Source of the DNA: Bacillota bacterium
GTDB taxonomy: Bacteria; Actinomycetota; Aquicultoria; Aquicultorales; Aquicultoraceae
Assembly (NCBI GenBank): GCA_023511485.1
Contig: JAIMBH010000016.1
Coordinates: forward strand, 1-58,213
Length of the DNA stretch: 58,213 nt
Direction of reading: 5' to 3'
The translations under genes and the position numbers were made by a program. Below the pieces are notes generated by a model that saw only the letters and a program-made list of their open reading frames with translations, was not told the origin of the DNA and ran no database searches. Below, in pieces: positions 51,066 through 58,213 of the stretch (the stretch's first letter is position 1; every line of letters begins with the position of its first letter).

Positions 51066-53267
51066 CTAAAAGCCTAGAGCCTTATCCAGCTTCAAGCCAA
51101 ACTCTGTTTCGAGCCCGTCTTCCGCATCAAAAGCAAGGCCGGGAAGGCTAAACATCGCCAAAAACTTGTCTACAATCTTAGGATCAAATTGGCTGCCTGA
51201 GCAGCGTCTTATTTCACCTAAAGCCTCGTCAACCGTAAGGCCTTTCCTGTATGGCCTATCAGTTGTCATGGCATCGTAAGCATCGGCGATAGCAAGGATT
51301 CTTGCCTCGATAGGAATTCTCCCGCCCTTCAGGCCCTGTGGATATCCTGAGCCGTCCCATCTCTCATGGTGTGCTTTCACTGCGGGGATGATATCTTTTA
51401 GGCTAGTTGACCTTATTATCTGCACGCTCAGCAGCGGGTGATTTCTTATAATCGTTATCTCTTCGCCCGATAGCTTATTTTGTTTTTTTAAGATATTATC
51501 AGGGATGCCTATTTTGCCTACATCGTGCAGCATGCCTGCCATTTCAACCCGGTTTACGATATCCTCATCTAAGCCCATGAACCTAGCTAGCTTCTTTGCC
51601 AAATCGCTTACGCGCTTTGAGTGAAGCCGGGTATAGGGGTCTCTAGCATCGACAGCTTTAGCGATGTTTCTAACCATATCGATGGATGTAATCTCTTCTG
51701 CGCGCTTTGCCCTCTCTTCTGCGCTTAGTATTTTAACTACCTTAGGATCATAGAACTGTATGCGGTTTTTGCCATTTAGCTTAGCCCAATAAAGTGCGCC
51801 GTCGGTGGTATGCAGCAGTTCGTCTTTGTCTTTCGCGAGCTCAGGATAGGTGCTAATTCCTATTGAAACGGTTATGCCTTTATCGGGAAATCCTTTTGAT
51901 AAAGCCCTCTTTATACTCATCTTCATTCTCTCAGCCAGGTATTGCGCTTCCTCACCCGTTGTATTAGGGCAGATAACGCCAAACTCATCACCGCTGAGGC
52001 GACAGGCCTCATCTTCTTCGCGGGTTTCTGTGAGGATTGCAGCTCCTACAGTAACCAGGACTCTATCTCCGAATACATGACCGTAGCTATTATTAAGCTG
52101 CGCAAAGTTATCGATATCCAGCATCATTAGCGACAGCGACCTGTTATTCTTAGCTGCTCTTTTTATCCCTTTATTTAAGGTTTCATGGAAATACCGATGG
52201 TTGTTAAGACCGGTTAAACTATCTCGTAATGCCTTCGCAAATAGAACGGTATTGTCGGTGACCAGCAGGTGGTTTCTGTAGATGAGAATTATCAGCAGTA
52301 AACTGGAAATCGCAACTAAAACCGGCAATTCGGCCTTGTTGCTATTGTAAGCATATGCCAGCCATATGATAGGTATAACCGAGCTAGCTAAACTTGGTAT
52401 CACCAGAGTGCGCCAGGGTTTCTGGGCAAGCGGATAGCTATCCACCGCACCTTTACTCTCGGCCCGGTGATGTTCGATATTGCCGACCAGAGAGCCTGTC
52501 ACCTCATCTATTGAAGACATAGCAATAAGTGATGCAGTGACCATCAGCGACCAGGTAGTGTACGGGTTTCTTTGGTTATCTGCGAGGTAGAAAATTATGT
52601 CGGAGAAAATTGAAAAACTGAATGCCGCAACAAGCAGAACCAACCATCCCTCGATCTGCCCTTCAAGGAACCTGCGCGAGGCCAGAAGCAGTGAGACAAT
52701 GATTATCCAGTCCATTATTGGATACGCTATGGCATATGTCTTTTGAACTACGCTCATGGCCGGGTTTTCATACCATTGCGGCAGGAGCAAAAATTTATAA
52801 CAAAGCAAAAATGCGGCTAATGCCAGCATGGTGACATTAGCCAAGAACAGTTTCTTTTCACTATCAAATGGAGCCCTAATTCTTCCAAGGCTAAAAAGCA
52901 CGCCTAAGATTATTGGGACATATGCGATCGAGAATGCGTCAGCAATTGTTGGCGATGGGACGTGTGCTATACCGTACTTTACAACGTAGCCAAAGAAGAT
53001 TAATTCACCGGTCATCCAGAAGAACATACCAATTGACATCAGCGTCCAGAGCTTTTTGTAAGCGCTGGATTTCCTTGAGGCCCATGTGCTACAGATAAAT
53101 GCGCCTATAATGGGGATAACATATAGTCCTCGCAAAACAATATCTGTAGTGCGCTCACCCGGTTTTAACATGAAGTTTAAAACCCCGAAAAGGGCCATAC
53201 AAAAGCCGGCCAAAATAACAGCCGTCTTTCGAAGTTGCGCTTTGTTTTGATTGGTAGTAACTACCAT
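51066..53267 (-). CDS. Membrane-bound GGDEF and HD-GYP protein (cyclic-di-GMP enzyme), copy 1
   Basis: The N-terminal ~330 residues hold about nine membrane helices. A GGDEF domain follows (DSLTGLNNHRYFHETL, signature SGDEF, I-site REED five residues before it), so diguanylate cyclase activity with product inhibition is possible. A HD-GYP domain from ~540 has LHDVGKIGIPDNIL and HHERWDGSGYP, the phosphodiesterase signature. It may both make and degrade cyclic di-GMP. AGGAG precedes the ATG. A paralog of the same architecture lies at 55438-57633 with nearly identical stretches. Confidence 0.93.
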   Translation of the reverse strand: MVVTTNQNKAQLRKTAVILAGFCMALFGVLNFMLKPGERTTDIVLRGLYVIPIIGAFICSTWASRKSSAYKKLWTLMSIGMFFWMTGELIFFGYVVKYGIAHVPSPTIADAFSIAYVPIILGVLFSLGRIRAPFDSEKKLFLANVTMLALAAFLLCYKFLLLPQWYENPAMSVVQKTYAIAYPIMDWIIIVSLLLASRRFLEGQIEGWLVLLVAAFSFSIFSDIIFYLADNQRNPYTTWSLMVTASLIAMSSIDEVTGSLVGNIEHHRAESKGAVDSYPLAQKPWRTLVIPSLASSVIPIIWLAYAYNSNKAELPVLVAISSLLLIILIYRNHLLVTDNTVLFAKALRDSLTGLNNHRYFHETLNKGIKRAAKNNRSLSLMMLDIDNFAQLNNSYGHVFGDRVLVTVGAAILTETREEDEACRLSGDEFGVICPNTTGEEAQYLAERMKMSIKRALSKGFPDKGITVSIGISTYPELAKDKDELLHTTDGALYWAKLNGKNRIQFYDPKVVKILSAEERAKRAEEITSIDMVRNIAKAVDARDPYTRLHSKRVSDLAKKLARFMGLDEDIVNRVEMAGMLHDVGKIGIPDNILKKQNKLSGEEITIIRNHPLLSVQIIRSTSLKDIIPAVKAHHERWDGSGYPQGLKGGRIPIEARILAIADAYDAMTTDRPYRKGLTVDEALGEIRRCSGSQFDPKIVDKFLAMFSLPGLAFDAEDGLETEFGLKLDKALGF

Positions 53268-53369
53268 TTTATACTCCTAAGTCATCTCTATAAATAAATA
53301 ATCGGCATCCATATACATACCTTTAGCTGCGCTAATTAATCATACTACTGTACTACTATGCTAGGTGTG

Positions 53370-53732
53370 CTACTTTATAAGACCTAATTTCGTCATCAGC
53401 CAGTTTATCTCTCTTGGTACCTGGTGGGTTCTAATTTTAGTTACAAATAGCAAGGAAGAGCTTAGAAGCAAGGCAAACAAGCTTACCCAGAACCATTTAG
53501 GAAGATCGTTCCCCTGGGTAACCACATATAGATAAGGCAAGAACCAGGCAAAACGGTTGATAGTTATACCCCAGGCGATCCTCTGCCATGATCGTTTGAT
53601 GAATCCCAGGGCAACCAAATACCACCCATACCAGTATATAGGGATAGATAGAACGTAGAAAAACAGAAACACCAGTGGGTTTACACTATATGTCGTTTGT
53701 ATAAAGTAAATTAGCCGTTCAATCGATTCCAT
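53370..53732 (-). CDS. Small membrane protein of unknown function
   Basis: 120 residues with about three hydrophobic segments (NPLVFLFFYVLSIPIYWYG, then around 70 and WFWVSLFALLLSSSLLFV), rich in Trp, Tyr and Phe. It ends in a basic tail. No family is recognised. It stands 53 bp after the E1-like gene on the same strand, so it may be the third member of that cassette. Confidence 0.65.
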   Translation of the reverse strand: MESIERLIYFIQTTYSVNPLVFLFFYVLSIPIYWYGWYLVALGFIKRSWQRIAWGITINRFAWFLPYLYVVTQGNDLPKWFWVSLFALLLSSSLLFVTKIRTHQVPREINWLMTKLGLIK

Positions 53733-53785
53733 TCTTCATCCCTTTGGCGCTTGTTTAACTAAGTTCTTAGTTAAACAAGTAGCTT

Positions 53786-54679
53786 CTACATGCTGCTACT
53801 TTTGTTTTTACGGGAGTTCAGTCCCATTAAAGCCAATGATGCGTAGAATGCTACCTTCCTTGCTTTTCGTATTTTCATCTTCCGTTTGTATAGGTCAATC
53901 CATATATACCGGGGTGCGGTTATCAGAGGCTTGCGCTTCAAAAGGTACATAAGCACCTCAGTTGAAACTGCCGCCGAAACTAGCGATACCGAAGGGCTTA
54001 TCCCTGGAACGCTTATTTTACCGTCGACAACGTCTCTTAGTACCTGTATGTCAATGTAGCTGGGCAACCAGGGGCACCATTTATGTATGGGTACGTCGCT
54101 AGATAAGATTTCTTCAATCGGCTGGCTTTCACTGAATCCGAGATAGCTCTCAAAAGATAAGCTATCCGGCATAAATGCCATAACTATAGCTCCAAAACCG
54201 ATATTAAGCCCGGTAATTAGGGGCAGATGCCGCTTTCTTGCTTCCCGGGCGAGCATGACCGCAATCTCGTGCATTGTGAACTCGGACTCATCGATAACGA
54301 TACTGGCGCCCTCTATAAAGTCGCAGATGTTTTTCTCATGTATCCCTGTTTCATACACATCGACCTTACAAAATGGATTGATCCTTTTTACAATATCTCC
54401 TATTTCCTGGGCTTTGTTTGCACCAAGCGTATCAATATAGCAGCCGTTTTGCCGGTTAATGTTACAGGCTTCAAACTCACCTGGGTCGGCCACTTTAATA
54501 TGGCCTATTCCCGCTCTTGCAAGTGTCTCGGCAATTAAGCCGCCATCACCGCCAACACCGGCAATTACGACTGTTGCATTTTTAAGTATCTCTTGCTCAT
54601 TTTTAGACACTATGCCGATATTCCGCATAAAAAGCTCGCCGTAATCCGGTAGATCCGGCTTTATCTTTAACAATTTCAA
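53786..54679 (-). CDS. ThiF/MoeB/E1-like adenylating enzyme of unknown target
   Basis: The 297-residue protein has the E1-like Rossmann fold: GVGGDGGLIAETLARAG near 37, VADPGEFEACNINRQ with the Asp and the N-x-R-Q adenylation residues, LGANKAQEIGDIVKRINP with the Lys, and VIDESEFTMHEIA with the second Asp. No CxxC zinc pair and no clear catalytic Cys is seen, so it may adenylate without thioester transfer, unlike ThiF/MoeB. No ThiS/MoaD/ubiquitin-like gene is nearby. Its ATG overlaps the FeeM-like gene stop by 4 bp, so the pair is translationally coupled. Confidence 0.85.
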   Translation of the reverse strand: MKLLKIKPDLPDYGELFMRNIGIVSKNEQEILKNATVVIAGVGGDGGLIAETLARAGIGHIKVADPGEFEACNINRQNGCYIDTLGANKAQEIGDIVKRINPFCKVDVYETGIHEKNICDFIEGASIVIDESEFTMHEIAVMLAREARKRHLPLITGLNIGFGAIVMAFMPDSLSFESYLGFSESQPIEEILSSDVPIHKWCPWLPSYIDIQVLRDVVDGKISVPGISPSVSLVSAAVSTEVLMYLLKRKPLITAPRYIWIDLYKRKMKIRKARKVAFYASLALMGLNSRKNKSSSM

Positions 54680-55278
54680 TCGCGTTCACCTGCAGCTTTT
54701 CTTCTGGTTTGCTTGAAAAATAGATATAGCGAAGGATTCTTGTCGTGAAGGTTCTGCATGGTTTCTTCAATATCAAGGACATATGGAGCGGTGACATCGC
54801 CCAAGCAATATTTGCAGTCCCCTACCTGTTTAAAGATAAAGCCCAGCCTTCTCGACAGCGCGATAAATCTCCTATCTAGGATGGCATACCAGTACTTGAT
54901 TCCATGGTCGATGCTGTAATCGTATATGGCTTTGCAGAGGCTAAGCATAATGTCATGGTCTATACTCCTCTTCTCCCTCAAAACGACCAGCCTCGAAACT
55001 TCAGCCGCAACGCCTGGTACATCCATCTTTGGAATACCAAAGTATTTATTTACTGGAAATCCAGTAGGTGAATCCAGAATCAAACGTATTGACCCTATAG
55101 CGTTCTCTTTTTCATCCAGCGCGATAAAATGGATGGCATGCTGATCAAATTCATCGGATTCAAGGCAATCCTCCGAGCTGGATAGGCTTATATATTCTTT
55201 TTCCTCGCAGAAAACTCTATATCTAAGTGCAAAAATCTGCTCTTTATCTTTTTTTGACAATGCCTGCCTTATTAACAA
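54676..55278 (-). CDS. FeeM/LuxI-like N-acyl amino acid synthase-type acyltransferase
   Basis: A 200-residue GNAT-fold protein. The N-terminal ALRYRVFCEEKEYI matches the R-x-x-V-F-x-x-E block of autoinducer and N-acyl-amino-acid synthases (FeeM); IGSIRLI and AEVSRLVVLREKR are the other conserved blocks. Such enzymes use acyl-ACP or acyl-CoA to acylate an amine. The substrate is unknown. Translation starts at a TTG 4 nt after AGGAGG. It overlaps the E1-like gene. Confidence 0.82.
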   Translation of the reverse strand: MLIRQALSKKDKEQIFALRYRVFCEEKEYISLSSSEDCLESDEFDQHAIHFIALDEKENAIGSIRLILDSPTGFPVNKYFGIPKMDVPGVAAEVSRLVVLREKRSIDHDIMLSLCKAIYDYSIDHGIKYWYAILDRRFIALSRRLGFIFKQVGDCKYCLGDVTAPYVLDIEETMQNLHDKNPSLYLFFKQTRRKAAGERD

Positions 55279-55437
55279 AATGCCTCCTATCCGTTCGCTG
55301 GCAATATATGGTTATGCTATATTAATCGGCATACCTCGATATTTCTTTAAGGCGTGGGGTTAAGAGGTTTATCCTGTAGGATATACGCTGCATTGCCGGA
55401 TGTTGGTTTCATTAGTTATAGACCTCTTGGATATAGG

Positions 55438-57633
55438 TTACATGCCGGAAGCCTTATCAAGACCTTCTACGGTTTCTTCAAGTTCTTTAATGGCGGCGGT
55501 TACTTCTTTGAATTGGGGCATTTCCAGAAACTGTGCAGCTAAATAGGGGTCAAACTGAGTTCCTGCACATCTTGCAATTTCGTTCAGGGCTTCAATGTCG
55601 GTTAGGCCCTTCCTGTATGGCCTATCAGTCGTCATGGCATCATAAGCATCGGCGATGGCAAGGATTCTTGCCTCGATAGGGATTCTCTCGCCCTTCAGAC
55701 CCTGTGGATATCCAGCGCCGTCCCATCTCTCATGGTGTGCTTTTACTGCGGGGATGATATCTTTTAGGCTAGTTGACCTTATTATCTGCGCGCTCATAAG
55801 TGGATGGTTCTTAACAATCGTCATCTCGTCTTTGGTTAGCCTGCCGGGCTTGTTGAGGATATTATCGGGAACGCCTATTTTACCTACGTCGTGCAAGATG
55901 CCAGCGATAGCTATGCGGTTTACAGTTTTCTCATCTAAACCAATATGTTTAGCAAGTTTAGTTGCCAAATCGCTTACGCGCTTTGAGTGAAGCCGGGTAT
56001 AGGGGTCTCTAGCATCGACAGCTTTAGCAAGGCTTTGTACCATGTCCAGCATTGCAGCTTCTTCAACTCGCCTTGCCCTTTCCTCTGCGCTTAATGTCTC
56101 GACGATTTCGGGATCGTACAGGAGTATCTGGTTCTTTCCATGAAGCTTGGCCCAATAAAGGGCGCCGTCAGTTGTTTGCACTAGCTCATCCTTGTTTTTT
56201 GCAAGGTTGGGATAAGTACTGATTCCGATGGTTACCGAGATATCTTTATCAGGAAACATTCTACCCAATACCCTATCGATTTCTGCTCTTATGTTCCCGG
56301 CGGTAATAAGCGCTTCAGGTCCAGAAGTTTCAGGAAGGATTATAGCGAACTCATCTCCGCTTAGGCGACATGCTTCGTCGGTTTCTCTGATTTTGTTATG
56401 GATAGCGCTGCCTATTGTAATTAGAACTCTATCACCAAGGATATGCCCAAAGGTATTGTTGAAGTGAGAGAAATTATCGATATCAAGAAACAGAAGAGAG
56501 ACAGCCTTGTTTGAGCGCTCAGCTTTCCTGAATATCTTATTCAGGGATTCCTGAAAATAACGATGGTTGTTAAGGCCAGTTAGGCTATCACGGAGTGCTT
56601 TGGCAAAGAGTATGGCATTATCGGAATTAACTAGGTAGTCCCTGTAAATAATAAGCAGTACGACTATCATTGATATGATAATCTGAACGATTTCGCCATT
56701 ATGTGGCCTATAGAGTGAAGAGAACCATACGATAGAAATAACAAGGCTTGTGATAATGGGAACTATAAGGGAGCGGCGAGGATTTTGAGCAAGCAACCGC
56801 ATATCTGAATTTGCATCTATTCTCGATGCAGTGCGATCGATTATACCTATTAAAAATCCTGTTGCCTCATCTATAGCTGATGCGACAACAGCCAGCGCTG
56901 TGACGACCAGTGCCGATATGGTGACAGGATTCATCTGGTAGCCGATTACATAAACTGCAATGTCTGCAACAACACTTGAGGCGATAGCAATAGTAAGTAA
57001 AACAATCCAGCCTTCAACCTGGTTCTCCCGAAAACGACGCGTGACCAGAAACAGTGATATTAGAACTACCCAATCGAGCATAGGATACGCCACAGTAGAG
57101 ATTTTCTCTATAGAAGCTTTATCCACATGAGAGTACCATGCTGGGGTAATTACGAATTCGTAATTCAATAAAAATACCGCTAAGGCAGTCATGGTTACGT
57201 CAGCAAGAAACCTCTTTTTTTCAGTGTCAAATGGGCGCCTAATTTTTCCTAGACTGAACATGATACCTAGAATTATTGGCACATATGCTATAGAAAATAC
57301 ATCGGCTATTGATGGGGATGGCACCCGTGCAGGCCCTAAAATTATCGAATATGTGGCCATAATGGTTGCGCCTAGAAACCAAAAAAACATACCTATAGCC
57401 ATCAATCGCCAGAGATGTTTGTAGGACTTAGAGTTTCTAGAGGCCCAGAGACAGGCAAATAAAGCCATGCATATAGGCATGACATAAAAAAGGCCATCGA
57501 TAACGCCAGAAAACCTACTGCTGGCTTTTAAGGCATAGTGCAATATAGCGAATGTAACTAAGTAGCTAATGCTCAGTGCAATATAAGTCTGCCTTATGTT
57601 TTTTTTATTAAAGTTAGCCGTAAATGCCGACAT
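55438..57633 (-). CDS. Membrane-bound GGDEF and HD-GYP protein (cyclic-di-GMP enzyme), copy 2
   Basis: 731 residues with the same plan as copy 1 at 51066: about nine membrane helices, GGDEF (DSLTGLNNHRYFQESL, SGDEF with an I-site RETD) and HD-GYP (LHDVGKIGVPDNIL, HHERWDGAGYP). Sensor and C-terminal ends differ more than the HD-GYP part, which is nearly identical, even in DNA. The two copies flank the acyltransferase/E1-like cassette. No strong ribosome-binding site precedes the ATG. Confidence 0.93.
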   Translation of the reverse strand: MSAFTANFNKKNIRQTYIALSISYLVTFAILHYALKASSRFSGVIDGLFYVMPICMALFACLWASRNSKSYKHLWRLMAIGMFFWFLGATIMATYSIILGPARVPSPSIADVFSIAYVPIILGIMFSLGKIRRPFDTEKKRFLADVTMTALAVFLLNYEFVITPAWYSHVDKASIEKISTVAYPMLDWVVLISLFLVTRRFRENQVEGWIVLLTIAIASSVVADIAVYVIGYQMNPVTISALVVTALAVVASAIDEATGFLIGIIDRTASRIDANSDMRLLAQNPRRSLIVPIITSLVISIVWFSSLYRPHNGEIVQIIISMIVVLLIIYRDYLVNSDNAILFAKALRDSLTGLNNHRYFQESLNKIFRKAERSNKAVSLLFLDIDNFSHFNNTFGHILGDRVLITIGSAIHNKIRETDEACRLSGDEFAIILPETSGPEALITAGNIRAEIDRVLGRMFPDKDISVTIGISTYPNLAKNKDELVQTTDGALYWAKLHGKNQILLYDPEIVETLSAEERARRVEEAAMLDMVQSLAKAVDARDPYTRLHSKRVSDLATKLAKHIGLDEKTVNRIAIAGILHDVGKIGVPDNILNKPGRLTKDEMTIVKNHPLMSAQIIRSTSLKDIIPAVKAHHERWDGAGYPQGLKGERIPIEARILAIADAYDAMTTDRPYRKGLTDIEALNEIARCAGTQFDPYLAAQFLEMPQFKEVTAAIKELEETVEGLDKASGM

Positions 57634-57967
57634 TTGATTCTCGCTTTAGAGCACGTTAGGCAAAGCTATAATAATATAGTTTATCGGCAACTAATCACAT
57701 ATCTTTAGTTAATCGAGCATGAATAAATCAGCTAGCTGCAGAAATGCTTAATCGGTGATCGGGTAGCTTACTAAAATAATTCATTTTAGGAAGGTATGAT
57801 GTCTTGGTTAAAAAGTTAGGAGTAATTTAAGATTAGAACCGGCCAACACCAAGTATAGAACCAATATCTTGACTTCCGCATCCCTCATTTTAGCATCTAA
57901 TAACTACTGGTCAAGCGGCATACAGCCTTACAGTTTGGGTACTGCAAGGAGTTCTCTTTAAATGTCA
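57634..57967. other. Gap upstream of GGDEF/HD-GYP copy 2
   Basis: About 330 bp of AT-rich sequence without a gene or RNA that I can support. It probably carries the promoter of the copy 2 gene; no clear hexamer pair was assigned. Confidence 0.4.
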
Positions 57968-58085
57968 GTCATCCCAAGCATTCTTTTTTGTCATCCCAAG
58001 CATTCTTTTTTTTATCATCTCAAGCATTCTTTTTTGTCATCCAGAGCATTCTTTTTTGTCATCCCGAGCGAAGCCGAGGGATCTC
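57968..58085. repeat. Tandem 22-bp repeat array ending in a REP-like element
   Basis: Four units of about 22-24 bp (57968, 57990, 58014, 58036) share GTCATCCCAAGCATTC plus a T run. The fifth unit (58058-58085) starts alike (GTCATCCCGAGC) but runs on as GAAGCCGAGGGATCTC. That full form is an imperfect palindrome of the widespread GTCATCCCGAGCGAAGC family of intergenic repeats; the four preceding units look like repeated heads of it. Confidence 0.85.
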
Positions 58086-58110
58086 AATTATATTTTCTAA
58101 CTTTTTAAGC

Positions 58111-58213
58111 CTAGAGCCACCCTTCACTTAAATCCCTCCAGCTGGGATTAAATGATTCTATAAGATTTACTTTCTTTGCCCTTGACCATCGTTTGATCTG
58201 CTTCTCTCTTTCA
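58111..58213 (-). CDS. C-terminal end of a GIY-YIG nuclease family gene (partial)
   Basis: On the minus strand the frame is open from the window edge (58212) to a TAG at 58111-58113 and encodes EREKQIKRWSRAKKVNLIES, followed by FNPSWRDLSEGW. This matches the typical C-terminus of small stand-alone GIY-YIG nuclease proteins (REKQIKxWRRxKKxxLIExxNPxWxDL). The catalytic GIY-YIG half is outside the window. The repeat array lies 26 bp after its stop. Confidence 0.75.
   Translation of the reverse strand, partial: EREKQIKRWSRAKKVNLIESFNPSWRDLSEGWL

Noticed and set aside
57968-58057. Possible CRISPR array
   Set aside because: The units are directly adjacent 22-24-bp tandem repeats without unique spacers, and no cas genes are near.

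Overview
The window reads as a core chromosomal segment of a monoderm bacterium. No outer-membrane genes are seen. It carries RNase Y, RNase J, SpoVS, a RodZ/YmfM-type protein, YlxR and YlxP, and a perfect Gram-positive-type LexA box in front of recA. The gene order (ribF-truB-nrnA-rbfA-ylxP-infB-ylxR-nusA-rimP; rpsO-pnp; ftsK; rimO-pgsA-cinA-thpR-recA-recX-rny-spoVS-miaB-miaA) is the block known from Clostridia and deep-branching Actinobacteriota. The sequence does not settle the phylum; a deep actinobacterial lineage or a clostridial relative are both possible. Base composition is moderate and almost all genes lie on the minus strand.

Layout. 1-423: end of a degenerate tyrosine recombinase. 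426-6716: minus-strand genes spoVS, PHP phosphatase, miaB, a MEMO1/AMMECR1 fusion, miaA, dapF and a Rieske protein. 6818-9743: an unusual GHKL ATPase and rny, the latter behind a structured leader. 10193-15867: recX, recA (SOS promoter), thpR, cinA, pgsA, rimO. 16269-22759: a degenerate NodB-type protein, a plus-strand cold-shock gene with a leader that hides its ribosome-binding site, yajQ, rodZ-like, ftsK, uppP. 22863-25514: RNase J and dapB. 25865-31393, plus strand: marR, an RND transporter and an M23 peptidase. 31537-34278: SCP2-like protein, CFA-type methyltransferase, M16 peptidase. 34419-49509: the translation and RNA-metabolism block from pnp through trmD. 49581-57633: accessory and signalling genes, namely an interrupted nicotinamidase, an ICMT-like methyltransferase, and two paralogous membrane GGDEF/HD-GYP proteins bracketing a small acyltransferase / E1-like enzyme / membrane-protein cassette. 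57968-58213: a tandem repeat array ending in a REP-like element, next to the end of a GIY-YIG nuclease gene.

How it works together. Most genes serve translation and RNA turnover: ribosome assembly (rimP, rbfA, rimO), initiation (infB), transcription elongation (nusA), tRNA modification (miaA, miaB, truB, trmD) and RNA decay (pnp, rny, rnj, nrnA, rnhB). Lysine/peptidoglycan precursors (dapF, dapB, uppP) and cell-envelope or division functions (ftsK, rodZ-like, pgsA, lepB, M23) are interleaved. Cyclic-di-GMP signalling appears in the two GGDEF/HD-GYP proteins and possibly YajQ.

The most unusual signals are regulatory RNA structures (rny, csp, rimP-nusA and rpsO-pnp leaders), two genes (miaA and rimO) whose essential N-termini require an AUU start, intrinsic terminators placed directly against start codons, and the acyltransferase/E1-like cassette between the cyclic-di-GMP paralogs. 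That cassette is the best candidate for an undescribed system.
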